The notes under the pieces were generated by a model, which did no database searches, was not told where the DNA came from, and saw only the letters and a list, made by a program, of their open reading frames with translations. The position numbers and the translations under genes are program-made. A stretch of DNA of 17,224 nt, taken from the NCBI GenBank assembly GCA_016716885.1, contig JADJUV010000168.1, forward strand, positions 1 through 17,224, read 5' to 3'. Positions 1-8,136 of this stretch are shown piece by piece. Within the stretch, counting starts at the first letter, position 1. Each line of letters starts with the position of its first letter. This stretch comes from Candidatus Trichofilum aggregatum. GTDB taxonomy: Bacteria; Chloroflexota; Anaerolineae; Promineifilales; Promineifilaceae.

Positions 1-935
1 ACATCCACGCGGCCTTCGCCTTCCAGTTCCAGAATGCCGGGGATGAGAGGAATCGTCCATTTGAGCTTTTGTTCCCAGGCGGCGTCTTGGGCCAGCAGGG
101 CGGAAAAGGTTTGCCATTGCGCGGCGTCGGGTTGGTTTTGGCGCAGGTGGTGGAGTTGCACCAGGGCTTGTTGGGCCAGCAAGGTGAGTTGGGCGGCTTC
201 CCATTGGGCAATTTGTTGTTTGTCGGCGGCGTCGAGGAGCAGGTCTACCAGTTCCACCTGGTGTTTGTCGAGCCGTTGGGTGAGGGCCATGTAGTGGGTG
301 TGTTGCTGGTTATCCAGTTTAACCAGATGGGCCATGATATTGACCTGCCCACCGGTCAGTTTGTGGCCTACGTCGCTCAATTGTTGGCTGAGGGCGTCCA
401 CTTTTTGGTGTAGGGTATCGAGGCTTTGTTGCATGGCGCTGGCTTCTGGGGATGAGGCAGGGAAAGGGCCAAGCGCGGCCGCTTCCTTCGTATACCGCTC
501 AATCGTCTCTTTCTCCCGGTCAATTTCGTACTGGTAACGTTGCAGCGTGCGAGGATTATCTTCCAAATGCACCAGTTTTTCGTATTGGCGCAACAAATCC
601 AGGCTGCGCTGGATGTTTTGTTGCAGGTCATGTAGGCGTTGTTGCTGTAATTGATTCATGGTGGGAGGGGGTGGGGTGGTTCGCGGCCGCAAGCGCTCCG
701 CAAATTGTTGGTAACAGTACGGGTTTTCCTTTTGCACATAAGCCAGCAGGCGGGGAATCTCGCCCCGCTGGTCGGCATAGACCACAATCATCTCAATTTT
801 CTGGGCGGTGGTCATGCCTGAGGAAAAGTCGTGGTGAACGGGCAGGAACAGGGAAAAGGCCAGGGTGGAGATTTCTTGGTTAGAGAACGCGGCCGCGAGC
901 AATTCTCGCACCGCCGCCAAATCATAGTGGGTCAT
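1..935 (-). CDS. Effector-associated-domain (EAD) plus coiled-coil protein, 3' end beyond the window
   Basis: One open frame runs from ATG at 935 to the left edge (at least 311 residues) with no stop. Residues about 1-80 resemble the small helical effector-associated domains of predicted bacterial immunity and signalling proteins: it opens MTHYDLAAVRELLAAAF, followed by a block with VVYADQRGEIPRLLAYVQ. After a Pro-rich linker (residues about 86-92) comes a long, Gln-, Leu- and charge-rich, probably coiled-coil region. It includes the LEDNPRTLQRYQYEIDREKE type of segment often seen after EADs. EADs are known as homotypic adaptor modules that recruit effectors such as TIR, caspase-like or NACHT proteins; the effector here would lie off the left edge. 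AGGGAG sits 7 bases before the ATG. GCGGCCGC occurs three times inside (475, 683, 889). An internal Met at 659 is in frame but has no better start signal. The EAD assignment is by eye. Confidence 0.7.
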   Translation of the reverse strand, partial: MTHYDLAAVRELLAAAFSNQEISTLAFSLFLPVHHDFSSGMTTAQKIEMIVVYADQRGEIPRLLAYVQKENPYCYQQFAERLRPRTTPPPPTMNQLQQQRLHDLQQNIQRSLDLLRQYEKLVHLEDNPRTLQRYQYEIDREKETIERYTKEAAALGPFPASSPEASAMQQSLDTLHQKVDALSQQLSDVGHKLTGGQVNIMAHLVKLDNQQHTHYMALTQRLDKHQVELVDLLLDAADKQQIAQWEAAQLTLLAQQALVQLHHLRQNQPDAAQWQTFSALLAQDAAWEQKLKWTIPLIPGILELEGEGRVD

Positions 936-966
936 GGTGTGTCTCCCTGATGAATGTTGGGTAATC

Positions 967-994
967 AGTATAGGCACAGAGGAATGGAGGGCAA
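967..994 (-). promoter_or_regulatory. Possible promoter of the EAD gene
   Basis: On the minus strand TTGCCC (989-994) is followed, after 16 bases, by TATACT (967-972), about 32 bases upstream of the ATG at 935. The spacing suits a sigma-70-type promoter, but the -35 box matches only four of six positions. Confidence 0.35.
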
Positions 995-1077
995 AGTGTG
1001 GCCTGCCGGGGATTATACGCGGAGTATGGGGATGGGGCGATGGGGCGACGCGGGGATGGGTGAGGCTGTTTGGCCCA

Positions 1078-1116
1078 TAAAAAAGCCCCCAGGTTCCTTG
1101 AAAAAACCTGGGGGCT
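1078..1116 (-). terminator. Intrinsic terminator downstream of the nuclease gene
   Basis: The arms 1084-1095 and 1105-1116 form a perfect 12-bp GC-rich stem with a 9-base loop. On the minus strand the stem is followed by a T run (the A run at 1079-1084 on the plus strand). It lies about 90 bases past the stop of the nuclease gene and before the EAD gene, so those two genes are probably separate transcripts. Confidence 0.8.
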
Positions 1117-1137
1117 AACGAATGTAGCAGTGGTTCA

Positions 1138-1169
1138 GACCTGACAGGTTTTCGGAAACCTGTCAGGTC
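1138..1169. repeat. Dispersed hairpin repeat (CTGACAGGTTT family), copy 1
   Basis: Perfect 14-bp arms (1138-1151 and 1156-1169) enclose a TCGG loop. The same arms, AAACCTGTCAGGTCTT included, recur at 15307-15337 with a different loop, and a truncated AAGACCTGACA lies near 14010. This points to a dispersed palindromic repeat rather than a gene-specific site. Confidence 0.7.
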
Positions 1170-1204
1170 TTGGCCGAAGGATAAAATTCGTTCTGTGGCA
1201 ACAA

Positions 1205-4200
1205 TTACCCTTGCCGGGCGCGTCGGGAAAGGACGATACTGCCTAACAAGATGATCACGGTCAACGCCAGCAAGAAACCGGCCCAGGTGTTGGCCTGACC
1301 GCTCACGGCGGTCAACTCCACACTTGTCGGGGGCACGGTGGGGGTGGCAGTAACGGTGGGTAGGGTGGTAGGAGTGCTGGTGGGTGTACTCGTAGCTGTA
1401 CCCGTGGCCGTACTGGTCGGGGTGTTGGTGGGGGTACTGGTGGCCGTACTCGTTGGGGTGCTGGTGGGCGTACTGGTTGGTGTGCCCGTTGGCGTGCTGG
1501 TGGGGGTAGCCGTTGGTGTGGGCGTCGGCGTTGCCCCCACAAACAGCCCCACCACCACCGGGTTATGATCCGAGGTGCGGTAAGGATCAACATTGTACAG
1601 GCTGGTGATTTGCCCGGGTGATTTGAACTCCACGTTGTAATCCAGGACGATGGGTTCGTCGGCGTTGTTGTGCCAATGGGTGACACCCGTGACCTGAGCG
1701 GTCAGGCTCGCGTTAGCCAGGGCGTGATCCAGATAACCCACCTGCCCATCAAACACATAAGAGTAGGCGCCATCACCTTCAAAACTGTTGATGAGGTCGG
1801 TCATGCCACTGCCGGTTAAGGTGGTTACCGGTTGTTCCAGGGCGTAGGCGTTGAGGTCGCCCATGATCAACACGTCACTATCACCACTGGTGGGGATGAC
1901 GACGGTGTTGATGAAGGTGAGTAGCTGGGCGGCCTGCAAGGTGCGTCGGTTGTTGTAACAGCCTTGCCCATCACCGGCGTCTACATCAGGCCCGGTGGCG
2001 CCGGTACAGCTTTTGGATTTGAAGTGGTTGACGACCAGGGTGAACTGCTCACCCCCGGAGATGGCCTGGAAGGTTTGGGCCAGGGGGGGACGGTCAAAGA
2101 TCGCGGCCGCGTCCGACATAGCCGCTCCCACAGGTATCACACTGGCGGGTTGGTAAATGATAGCCCCCTTGATGGCATCACTCCCCAACGGGAAAGCCGA
2201 GATTTTAGCGTAGGTTCCTGGGCCAGCCACCGCATTGAGCGAGGCCACCAGATCATCCACGGCGGCATCGGTGGCGTGATTTTCCATCTCGATTAACCCC
2301 AGGACATCAGCGTTCAGGGCCAAAATGGCCTGCACCAGTTTATCGCGCTGGCGGGTTAGCTCCAGCGCCGAATCAGCCCCGCGACATTCCTGATTGGCCA
2401 ACGGCCCACAAATGTTTGGCCCGGCGTCAATGGTGCTGAAGTAGTTCAGGACATTAAAGCTGGCAACAGTGAGGGTTCCACCGACCGGGGCCGGGGCGGC
2501 GGTGCGGGGGTTGGAGGGGGTGAAGGTGACAGGGCCTACGGGTTGGATGCGGTATTCATCAAAACGATGATCCAGGATACCCACCAGCGAGGAAACGGTA
2601 TCACTGATGCGTAAGGTGTTCAGAGCGGTCAGGCCCGGAGCCGGGTGGACGATGGGGTCTTTGTTCTGTTGGGCGTTGGCATCATCCAGAATGAGGGTGC
2701 GGAGGGCCACCTGATTTTGATAAGCGGTGTTGCCGGGGATGCTGGGGGCGTTCAGGTGGGTGTATTGGTAGACGACCCCGCCCTGCGACAGGAGTATTTC
2801 GCCAAAACGGCCCAGGGTAAACACTTCGGTTACGGAGAGGTTTTGCGGCAGTTGCACCAACATGCCTTCGTACTGTTCCCAGGTGTCAATGGTAGCGACG
2901 GGTAACGTGACGGGGACAGCGGCGGGTAAGGCACTGCCACTACTGCAAACAACCAATCCGGTGACGGCGGTAATTTCGGTCACAGGTTCCGTGCCGGAGA
3001 TAAATTCGGTGACGGTTCCCTGCACCCGCACTACATCGCCTACGCTGACGGCATTGGTGCTATCAAACACGTAGATACCTTCCGAGGTGGCTGGATCGGC
3101 GTCGGCGTCGGCGGTTTCTTCCTGGAGATAAAACCCACCGTATTGGACGGGCGTATTCTGGTAATCAGCCGTTACCACCCCTTCTAGCACAGGGGTTGAG
3201 CCGGTGACGGGGCTGGTGAGGCCACTGCCCTGGACATCGTGGATGAGAGATTCGGTGTTGTCGCCACAAGTGCCAAAAACGACGCTAATGGTGCTGAAGC
3301 TAAAGACATAATCAGCGGCCATCGTGTCGGGCGGATCGTCGGTGTCTACGTCGTGCACAGAAACGTCGTCAATGGTGACGGTGCAGGTTTCGCCCGCGCT
3401 AAAGTCCACATCCGGGTTGACGGTCCAGGTGAGGGGGCCACCGGTGACAGCGGCGGTGTGTGCTCCGCTGAGGGTACAACTAATGCCGTACCACCCTGCG
3501 TCTACGGTCACATCTTCACTGAAGGTGACGGTGATGTCGTTGTTGAGGGGGACATTGGTGGCGGCATTGGTGGGGGTGGTGCTGGCAACGGTGGGGGCGG
3601 TATCAGAAGGGCCACCGCCGGTGGTTACGCTTAAACTATCAATGGACAACCCATGATCGTTGCCTGCATCGTTGGTGTCGTACCAGCGGATCATGATCTC
3701 TTGACCATTGGGGATGTTGACGGCAAAGGTTTGGGAGAGCACGACCTGGTTCGCGGCCGCGTTGCCATCCAATGCGGCCGCTGTCGCTGTCGCAATGGGG
3801 CCAGTGAAGTCTAACAAGTCCACATCCGTCCAGGTGCCAGCATTCAGAATCGTTACGGTGGCTCCAACCTGATAGCTGAAATCCAGTTTTTGAGCCGTGG
3901 CATTGCCACCGTTACGCCATTGTTCACCGGTATAGGCGACGGTCAGGCTGGTGACTGCGGCACCTGTGTCATTCACAAACCGGGCACCGTAGATAAAGTT
4001 TCCAGGCGTACCAGAACCTACTGAACCCAGCGCCCTTTCCGTGGCCGCAGTGGTGCCAAAACTATACAGAGCACCATTATTGGTTGAACCATTACCAGCG
4101 CGGTAGACGGTAAGTGTGCCAATGGTCTGGGTAGCATACCATCCGCTGATAGTCGAATCATCGGTCCAGGGATTGGTTGTGCCTGTATCAGACAATGTAT

Positions 4201-4348
4201 CAAAGGTCTGGCTGTAAGGGCTACTGAGAGAAATGGCCGCCGTAGGCACGGTCGGTGCGGCAGAACTGGGTATCTGGCTTATGAATAAAGCCGCCAACAC
4301 GGTCGCCAGGACAAGATAAAGCATCAGCGATTTTTGTTTGCGTATCAT
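1205..4348 (-). CDS. Large surface-anchored nuclease with Ig-like and endonuclease/exonuclease/phosphatase domains
   Basis: An intact 1047-residue protein, probably hydrolysing extracellular DNA. Residues 1-30 form a Sec signal. Residues 35-245 are a beta-rich jelly-roll-like region. Residues about 250-350 are a bacterial Ig-like (Big_5) domain with TNVPLNNDITVTFSEDV. Residues about 370-610 match the OB-fold part of ExeM/NucH-type nucleases. Residues about 620-935 are the EEP catalytic domain: TVASFNVLNYF, a metal-binding E in LIEMENH, VVNHFKSK, MGDLNAY, YLDHALAN and SDHNPVVVG. A Thr-Pro stalk (about 937-1006) and one C-terminal membrane helix followed by RRAR finish the protein, so it should stand outside the cell on a stalk. 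No LPXTG motif is seen. GGAG lies 10 bases before the ATG. The frame is unbroken, unlike most neighbours. A role in phosphate scavenging or biofilm DNA turnover is inference. Confidence 0.9.
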   Translation of the reverse strand: MIRKQKSLMLYLVLATVLAALFISQIPSSAAPTVPTAAISLSSPYSQTFDTLSDTGTTNPWTDDSTISGWYATQTIGTLTVYRAGNGSTNNGALYSFGTTAATERALGSVGSGTPGNFIYGARFVNDTGAAVTSLTVAYTGEQWRNGGNATAQKLDFSYQVGATVTILNAGTWTDVDLLDFTGPIATATAAALDGNAAANQVVLSQTFAVNIPNGQEIMIRWYDTNDAGNDHGLSIDSLSVTTGGGPSDTAPTVASTTPTNAATNVPLNNDITVTFSEDVTVDAGWYGISCTLSGAHTAAVTGGPLTWTVNPDVDFSAGETCTVTIDDVSVHDVDTDDPPDTMAADYVFSFSTISVVFGTCGDNTESLIHDVQGSGLTSPVTGSTPVLEGVVTADYQNTPVQYGGFYLQEETADADADPATSEGIYVFDSTNAVSVGDVVRVQGTVTEFISGTEPVTEITAVTGLVVCSSGSALPAAVPVTLPVATIDTWEQYEGMLVQLPQNLSVTEVFTLGRFGEILLSQGGVVYQYTHLNAPSIPGNTAYQNQVALRTLILDDANAQQNKDPIVHPAPGLTALNTLRISDTVSSLVGILDHRFDEYRIQPVGPVTFTPSNPRTAAPAPVGGTLTVASFNVLNYFSTIDAGPNICGPLANQECRGADSALELTRQRDKLVQAILALNADVLGLIEMENHATDAAVDDLVASLNAVAGPGTYAKISAFPLGSDAIKGAIIYQPASVIPVGAAMSDAAAIFDRPPLAQTFQAISGGEQFTLVVNHFKSKSCTGATGPDVDAGDGQGCYNNRRTLQAAQLLTFINTVVIPTSGDSDVLIMGDLNAYALEQPVTTLTGSGMTDLINSFEGDGAYSYVFDGQVGYLDHALANASLTAQVTGVTHWHNNADEPIVLDYNVEFKSPGQITSLYNVDPYRTSDHNPVVVGLFVGATPTPTPTATPTSTPTGTPTSTPTSTPTSTATSTPTNTPTSTATGTATSTPTSTPTTLPTVTATPTVPPTSVELTAVSGQANTWAGFLLALTVIILLGSIVLSRRARQG

Positions 4349-4472
4349 GGGTAAGGTACTCCGGTAAACACGTTAGAAGTGTGGGACGCTAACTAACGGA
4401 TTGGCGTTACGTTTCTGAGAATGCGACGGCGCAATCGGAAACAGTTAACTGAGAATTAAATGAGCGGCGCCG

Positions 4473-4502
4473 ATTATAGCCCAACTATGCGAGCAAAGGT
4501 CA
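4473..4502 (-). promoter_or_regulatory. Possible promoter of the nuclease gene
   Basis: A perfect TATAAT is on the minus strand at 4473-4478, about 125 bases upstream of the nuclease ATG. The best -35 match is TGACCT (4497-4502) at 18-base spacing, which is weak. A start here would leave a leader of about 115 bases. Confidence 0.35.
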
Positions 4503-4574
4503 TAAACCACCCATTTTGCGGCCGCGAGAAGATGAACGAGCAAATATTTCCAGGCACAGCTTCTGCGAAAATAA

Positions 4575-4634
4575 GTGGCAAAGGGGCAAAGGGGCGAGAG
4601 TTCCTAGAGTTCCTCTGAGTTCCTAGGAGTTCCC
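4575..4634. repeat. Composite word repeat, left member of an inverted pair
   Basis: GGCAAAGGGGCAAAGGGGC is followed by GAGTTCCT units. Read in reverse complement it matches the repeat at 7454-7540 (GAACTC units, then repeated TTTGCCAC). The two inverted copies bracket the SGNH lipoprotein and MBOAT genes exactly. Confidence 0.65.
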
Positions 4635-4693
4635 GGCGGTTTTCATCCCTCTTGGTGCGCCCTGCTCATGGGGAACTCCTACCAAATAGCTGT

Positions 4694-6392
4694 TTACCAG
4701 CCCAGGCCAAATAGCCGCAGGAATGTCTGTCCGGCCAGGCGTATGTCGGGCAGGAGAAACCAGACCCAACCGAGGACGACGTAATGGAAGGTGAGGAACC
4801 AGGCCAGGAAGGTCCAGAACCGTTTCTGGCCTGGTTTGTTGTTGAGTTGCCGTTGCCAGGTGCGGGTGCGGCCGCGCCACTGTTGGTGAACAAATAGCCC
4901 GATTCCATGCCACGCTCCCCACATGAGGAAGTTGCCACTCACCCCATGCCACAGGCCAATGGTGATCATCGTCGCCAGTTGGGTCATCAAGACAATGACG
5001 GTGGACGACGGTTTGGTGGGCCGCTTCAAGAGCCAACGCGAGAAGGGGGAAAAGACGTAAAACCTGGCCCAATCGCTCAGAGTGATGTGCCAGCTTTGCC
5101 AGAAGGTGGTCAGGTTACTCTTGAGGTAGGGATAGTTGAAATTTTCGGGCAGGTGGAAGCCAAAAAGCTGGCCTAAACCGATGGCGATATCGCTGTAGCC
5201 GCTGAAATCGAAGTAGAGGCGGAAGGCGTAACCGTATAACAAAATCCATAACCAGAAGGTCGATTGCACCTGAGTGGCGTTGATCGTGTTGAGGGCGACG
5301 CCTTGAGCCAGCGCATCGGCAATGATGAATTTTTTGCCCAGGCCGGTACCGATGCGGAGCAGACCATGGAACCAGCGGCTGGCGTCCGGGCCGTGGAGTT
5401 GGGGCAGGGCGCGATATTCCGGGGTTAACCGTTCGGCGCGGTCAATGGGGCCAGCGGTGAGCGTAGGAAAGAAAAGGATGTAGGTCAAATATTCGCGTAG
5501 ACTGAGGTTGGGCAGTAAACCACTCTGGCGGTCGCGTAGGGTGTGGAGCAGGCGGAAGGCCAGGTAGGAAAACCCCAACCAGTTGAGGTCGGCCGCGGCC
5601 GCGAGGCTGGTATCCTGGTTGGTGAGAGAGCGGAAGAAGGTAGAGAGCGCGGCCGCGAGTGGTTCTGTCTTGAGCGTGATAAAAAGGAGCAGGATGAGGG
5701 TGATAGGGATGAAGGGCGTAGGTGCGTGGTGCGTGGGGCGTGGGGCGTAATCGCGCCAGGATGAACACACCCATAATTAACACACCCATGACGATGCCCA
5801 CGGCCAACGGCGATGGCGGCCGTGATGGTGTCAGCCGGTATTCGGCGGGGAGGTAGCGGAATAGAGAGAGGGCGAGGACCAGGCCGAAACTCAGGATGAG
5901 GGTGAAGCGGTCATCGGAGGAGAGGGGAGATTGAGAGACTGAGAGATTAAGAGACTGGTGGCTGGTAACGGGTGACTGGACACTGGATGTTTCTAGTCCG
6001 TGTTCATCTGTGAGTCTACGGAAAAAACGCACGCAGAGGCGCAAAGGGCGCCAAGTCACCAGAGAAAAATTCGTGTTAATTCGTGTTAATTCGTGGCTTC
6101 TTTCAGTGAACGCATCCGTATCAATCCGCGTGCCGTCATCTTCTTTTTCCCCCAATCGCCAATCGTCAATCGTCAATCGTAAATCCCTTGTCCAGTACCA
6201 CCCCGCCACGGCCAGGAGCAAACTCAGGGTGGGCAAGAGAAAATCGCTGAAGCGGATGGGGAGTGGGGGTTGGAGCAGGTAAAGGCAGATGATACTGGCG
6301 CTGAGGAGCGCCGTGCCGCGTGCTCTGGCTGGCAGAAGGGTGGCGTAAGGTATCGCGGCCGCGGTGAGAATGAGGATGACGGTGAGGGTCAT
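4694..6392 (-). CDS. AlgI/DltB-type MBOAT acyltransferase, one frame break
   Basis: Polytopic membrane O-acyltransferase that passes an acyl group from a cytoplasmic thioester to an extracytoplasmic acceptor. The N-terminal half is read from ATG 6392. The C-terminal half continues in another frame from about 5765 to the stop at 4694. Family marks are FFPTLTAGPIDR, YFDFSGYSDIAIG, FWQSWHITLSDW (His codon near 5089) and the catalytic GLWHG (His codon near 4948) with WGAWHG. The two frames meet in a tandem GCGTGGGG-type repeat (about 5705-5750), so the break is an indel there or a true repeat-caused lesion. Residues about 70-157 are a repeat-derived insert between two membrane helices. The protein ends FGLGW, so it lacks the C-terminal Tyr hexapeptide fused to many MBOATs. 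It starts 39 bases after the SGNH gene stop, consistent with an operon. No clear Shine-Dalgarno is seen. Confidence 0.85.
5920..6185 (-). repeat. Mosaic of short word repeats inside the MBOAT gene
   Basis: Several phrase-like units lie end to end: GATTGACGATT units (6152-6185), AATTCGTGTTAATTCGTG units (about 6070-6095), a CGCAGAGGCGCAAAGGGCGC unit (about 6031-6050), and GACTGGTGGCTGGTAACGG plus GAGAGACTGAGAGATTAAG units (about 5928-5975). The frame stays open through them, giving peptides such as LTIDDWRLG and HELTRINTN that have no MBOAT counterpart. They fall between two hydrophobic helices. Confidence 0.7.
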
Positions 6393-6431
6393 AGGGAGGC
6401 GAGTTTCGCGTTTCGCGTTTCAAGTTGCGAG

Positions 6432-7450
6432 TTATTCGCTCATCACATTGCGGCGGATGGCATCCAGCACCATCAGCCCGGTTAAATCTTGCACCGAGTG
6501 ACCGATGGTGAACGTTTCGGGCAGGGTGTAGTCGTGGTTGAGCACGGTCTTCATGTGAATGCCATCGGTATCCAGCCCCCGCTCGGGCAGGGTTTCGGCC
6601 ACCCGATCAAAATCCCACAGCGGCACCTCATACTCGGCGGCAATCTCACGGATAAGCTCGTTGTTGGTGTTATCTCCTTCAAAGCGGTCGGCTTTGGTTG
6701 CCAGCAGGGGGATAATACCATTCTCCAGGCAAAATTCGACCACCTGGCGCACATTATAGGCAAAACCGCTGGGAGCACCGGCATCATTGGATCCCAAACG
6801 GATGACGAGGAGTGCCGGGTTGTTAAGCCGAAGTTCGCAGGCCAGCATGTGTTCGCCGGTGGCACACCATTTTTTGTCGGCCCAAAGCGGATCAAATACG
6901 GACCAGGCGTGCAGGCCATGATGGGCGGCTACGCCGTAATTAGAATAAGCCCCGGCAAAAAATTCAAGTGTGGGTTGCAGGTAGGTGTAATCACCCAGGT
7001 TGTAACGACTGGGATCGTCAAATAAGCCCAACAGTTGGGGGTTAAGCACGGTGCTATCGCCCATTTTGGAAAAATAGTGGGTGTTGCGTCCCAGGGTTTG
7101 CCCTAAGGCGAAGATGGCCTGGCTATGAGTGATGACCTCTGGGGGCAGGATGATGAAGTCCGCGGCCGCGATGCCGTTGACGGCCACCGGGGTGTGGCTA
7201 GGGGTAGGGATAGGGGTGACAGTGGGGGTGATGGAGGGGTCGGGGTGGGCGTAGGCGAAGGGGCTAGCGTATGGGTGGGAGTCGCGTTGTCGGTGAGGAT
7301 GACGGGGGTGATCGCGGCCGCGCTGGCGGTTTCCAGACCAGGCGGCGCCGGTGACGAACGGGGCGTTGCCTGGTTGTTGCTCTGGCACGAGGCCAAGAAA
7401 AAGAGCGCGGCCGCGAGCATGAGTGAGAGAAAAAAGTTTTTGTGGGTCAT
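6432..7450 (-). CDS. SGNH-fold acylesterase/acyltransferase lipoprotein, one frame break
   Basis: A lipoprotein signal (MTHKNFFLSLMLAAALFFLASC, lipobox LASC with Cys22) is followed by a Thr-Pro linker and an SGNH domain. The N-terminal part is in the frame of ATG 7450. The catalytic part is in the next frame, and the join lies in the C-rich linker at about 7215-7245, consistent with one missing base. SGNH blocks are clear: GDST with the nucleophile Ser near 7055, GSNDAG with Asn/Asp near 6788, and DTDGIHM with the His near 6557. The domain is strongly similar to that of the LysM-SGNH protein at 8220-9445 (shared TLGRN, FLQPT/YLQPT, DPLWADK, NDAG, TKADR, WDFDRV). SGNH proteins partner MBOATs in the AlgX/AlgJ, PatB and DltD systems as the final acyl transferases. 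That role is likely here from the neighbours, although free esterase activity cannot be excluded. Confidence 0.85.
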
Positions 7451-7453
7451 AAG

Positions 7454-7540
7454 GGGGACTCAGGGGAATTCAGAGGAACTCAAGGGAACTCTGGGAACTC
7501 AGAGGAACTCTGGGAACTTGCCACTTTGCCACTTTGCCAC
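7454..7540. repeat. Composite word repeat, right member of an inverted pair
   Basis: Tandem GGGAACTC and AGAGGAACTC units are followed by three TTGCCACTTTGCCAC-type units. It is the inverted counterpart of 4575-4634 and lies directly between the microprotein stop and the SGNH lipoprotein start. The units are only 7-10 bases long with no spacers, so this is not a CRISPR array. Confidence 0.65.
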
Positions 7541-7562
7541 CTGTCCCTCTGCCACCTGCCCC

Positions 7563-7682
7563 TCAAAACCCCTGATAAATCCACTGCGGGGCGCTGTCCG
7601 TCGTGACAATAATCAGCCCGATGACGAGCAGGCAGAAGGCCAGGGCCAGCAGGTTTTCTAGAGTGAAAAGTCGTCGCCACAT
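7563..7682 (-). CDS. DltX-like single-pass microprotein with C-terminal WIYQGF
   Basis: A 39-residue protein: MWRRLFTLEN, one hydrophobic helix (residues about 11-28), then a short tail DSAPQWIYQGF. Arg3 and Arg4 before the helix predict the N-terminus inside and the C-terminus outside. In the Dlt pathway an MBOAT loads the acyl group onto the Tyr of an extracytoplasmic C-terminal hexapeptide on the microprotein DltX, which passes it to a Ser of a second transferase. MBOATs of other systems carry the motif (often of FIYFQF type) at their own C-terminus. Here W34-I-Y36-Q-G-F39 has the aromatic-Ile-Tyr-x-x-Phe pattern at the very end of the protein, beside an MBOAT that lacks it and two SGNH proteins. 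The start ATG at 7682 is the only Met just before the helix; no Shine-Dalgarno is visible. The ORF stays open upstream to 7862, but that part overlaps the lipoprotein gene. The functional call is inference. Confidence 0.6.
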   Translation of the reverse strand: MWRRLFTLENLLALAFCLLVIGLIIVTTDSAPQWIYQGF

Positions 7683-7740
7683 GAAATTGGGGATGATGAA
7701 GGACGAATGGCTGCTGTCGGCTCCTGGTCCTTCAAAAATC

Positions 7741-8127
7741 TTACTGCGCCTCGCCACACCATTTCCATTCCCCATCTTCCTGCACCACGGCATAAGAGGC
7801 AAGCTGGAAATCGGTTTGTTCGGTGCCATAGAGGGCCACGATGGTGCCGGTGCATTGCACAATGTCGCGCTCTGTTTCTTTGGTGCAGGTCATGCCTTCA
7901 ATGCGGGCGTCGGTGACGCTAGTGAAGGATTCCGTTTCGCGTAGTAAATCCTTTTCCATCGCTGAACAAAGGAGCGCCTGCACAGTGGGGGCGTCCCCTG
8001 TTACTTTGGCGGTGAGATAACGTTCAACGGTACGCGCGGCCGCGTCACCATCCGCTTCCCCGCCGCACCCCACCAACAACACCCATAATAAACAGCCAGC
8101 AACAAAGAGGTAATGTCTGATTTTCAT
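7741..8127 (-). CDS. Small lipoprotein, NTF2/DUF4878-like by appearance
   Basis: A 128-residue intact protein with a lipoprotein signal (lipobox LVGC, Cys21). The mature part is an alpha-plus-beta region: a helix with ARTVERYLTAKVTGD, then strands ending in YAVVQEDGEWKWC. That layout is typical of small NTF2-like or DUF4878-like exported domains. Cys residues near 54, 80, 91 and 124 could form disulphides. GAGG lies 7 bases before the ATG. It lies between the LysM-SGNH gene (92 bases upstream) and the microprotein gene (58 bases downstream), both on the same strand, so it is probably cotranscribed with the acylation genes. Its job there is unknown; a scaffold or substrate-binding role would be a guess. 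One GCGGCCGC (8036) encodes the Ala run after the lipobox. Confidence 0.75.
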   Translation of the reverse strand: MKIRHYLFVAGCLLWVLLVGCGGEADGDAAARTVERYLTAKVTGDAPTVQALLCSAMEKDLLRETESFTSVTDARIEGMTCTKETERDIVQCTGTIVALYGTEQTDFQLASYAVVQEDGEWKWCGEAQ

Positions 8128-8136
8128 TCTTCAACC

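Larger units (their letters stand above)
4349..4693. other. Gene-free gap between the MBOAT and nuclease genes
   Basis: This 345-base gap holds the leader of the nuclease gene, with a possible promoter at 4473-4502, one GCGGCCGC (4518-4525) and a composite short-word repeat (4575-4634). I see no ORF with family features, no tRNA and no convincing terminator for the MBOAT gene. Confidence 0.6.

Noticed and set aside
377..631. Minus-strand 84-residue Lys/Thr-rich frame
   Set aside because: It is a shadow of the continuous EAD/coiled-coil frame on the same strand.
1338..1568. Plus-strand frame rich in VGVLVGVLV
   Set aside because: It is the antisense of the Thr-Pro stalk repeats of the nuclease gene; low-complexity shadow with no start signal.
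1964..3656. Several plus-strand frames opposite the nuclease gene
   Set aside because: The minus-strand frame is intact with clear nuclease motifs; these frames have no recognisable domain.
4694..7450. Programmed ribosomal frameshifting in the MBOAT and SGNH genes
   Set aside because: No slippery heptamer with downstream structure is evident, the breaks lie in repeats or C-rich linkers, and similar breaks affect unrelated genes.
7454..7540. Possible CRISPR array or minisatellite
   Set aside because: Units are under 15 bases, imperfect and without unique spacers, and no cas gene is nearby.
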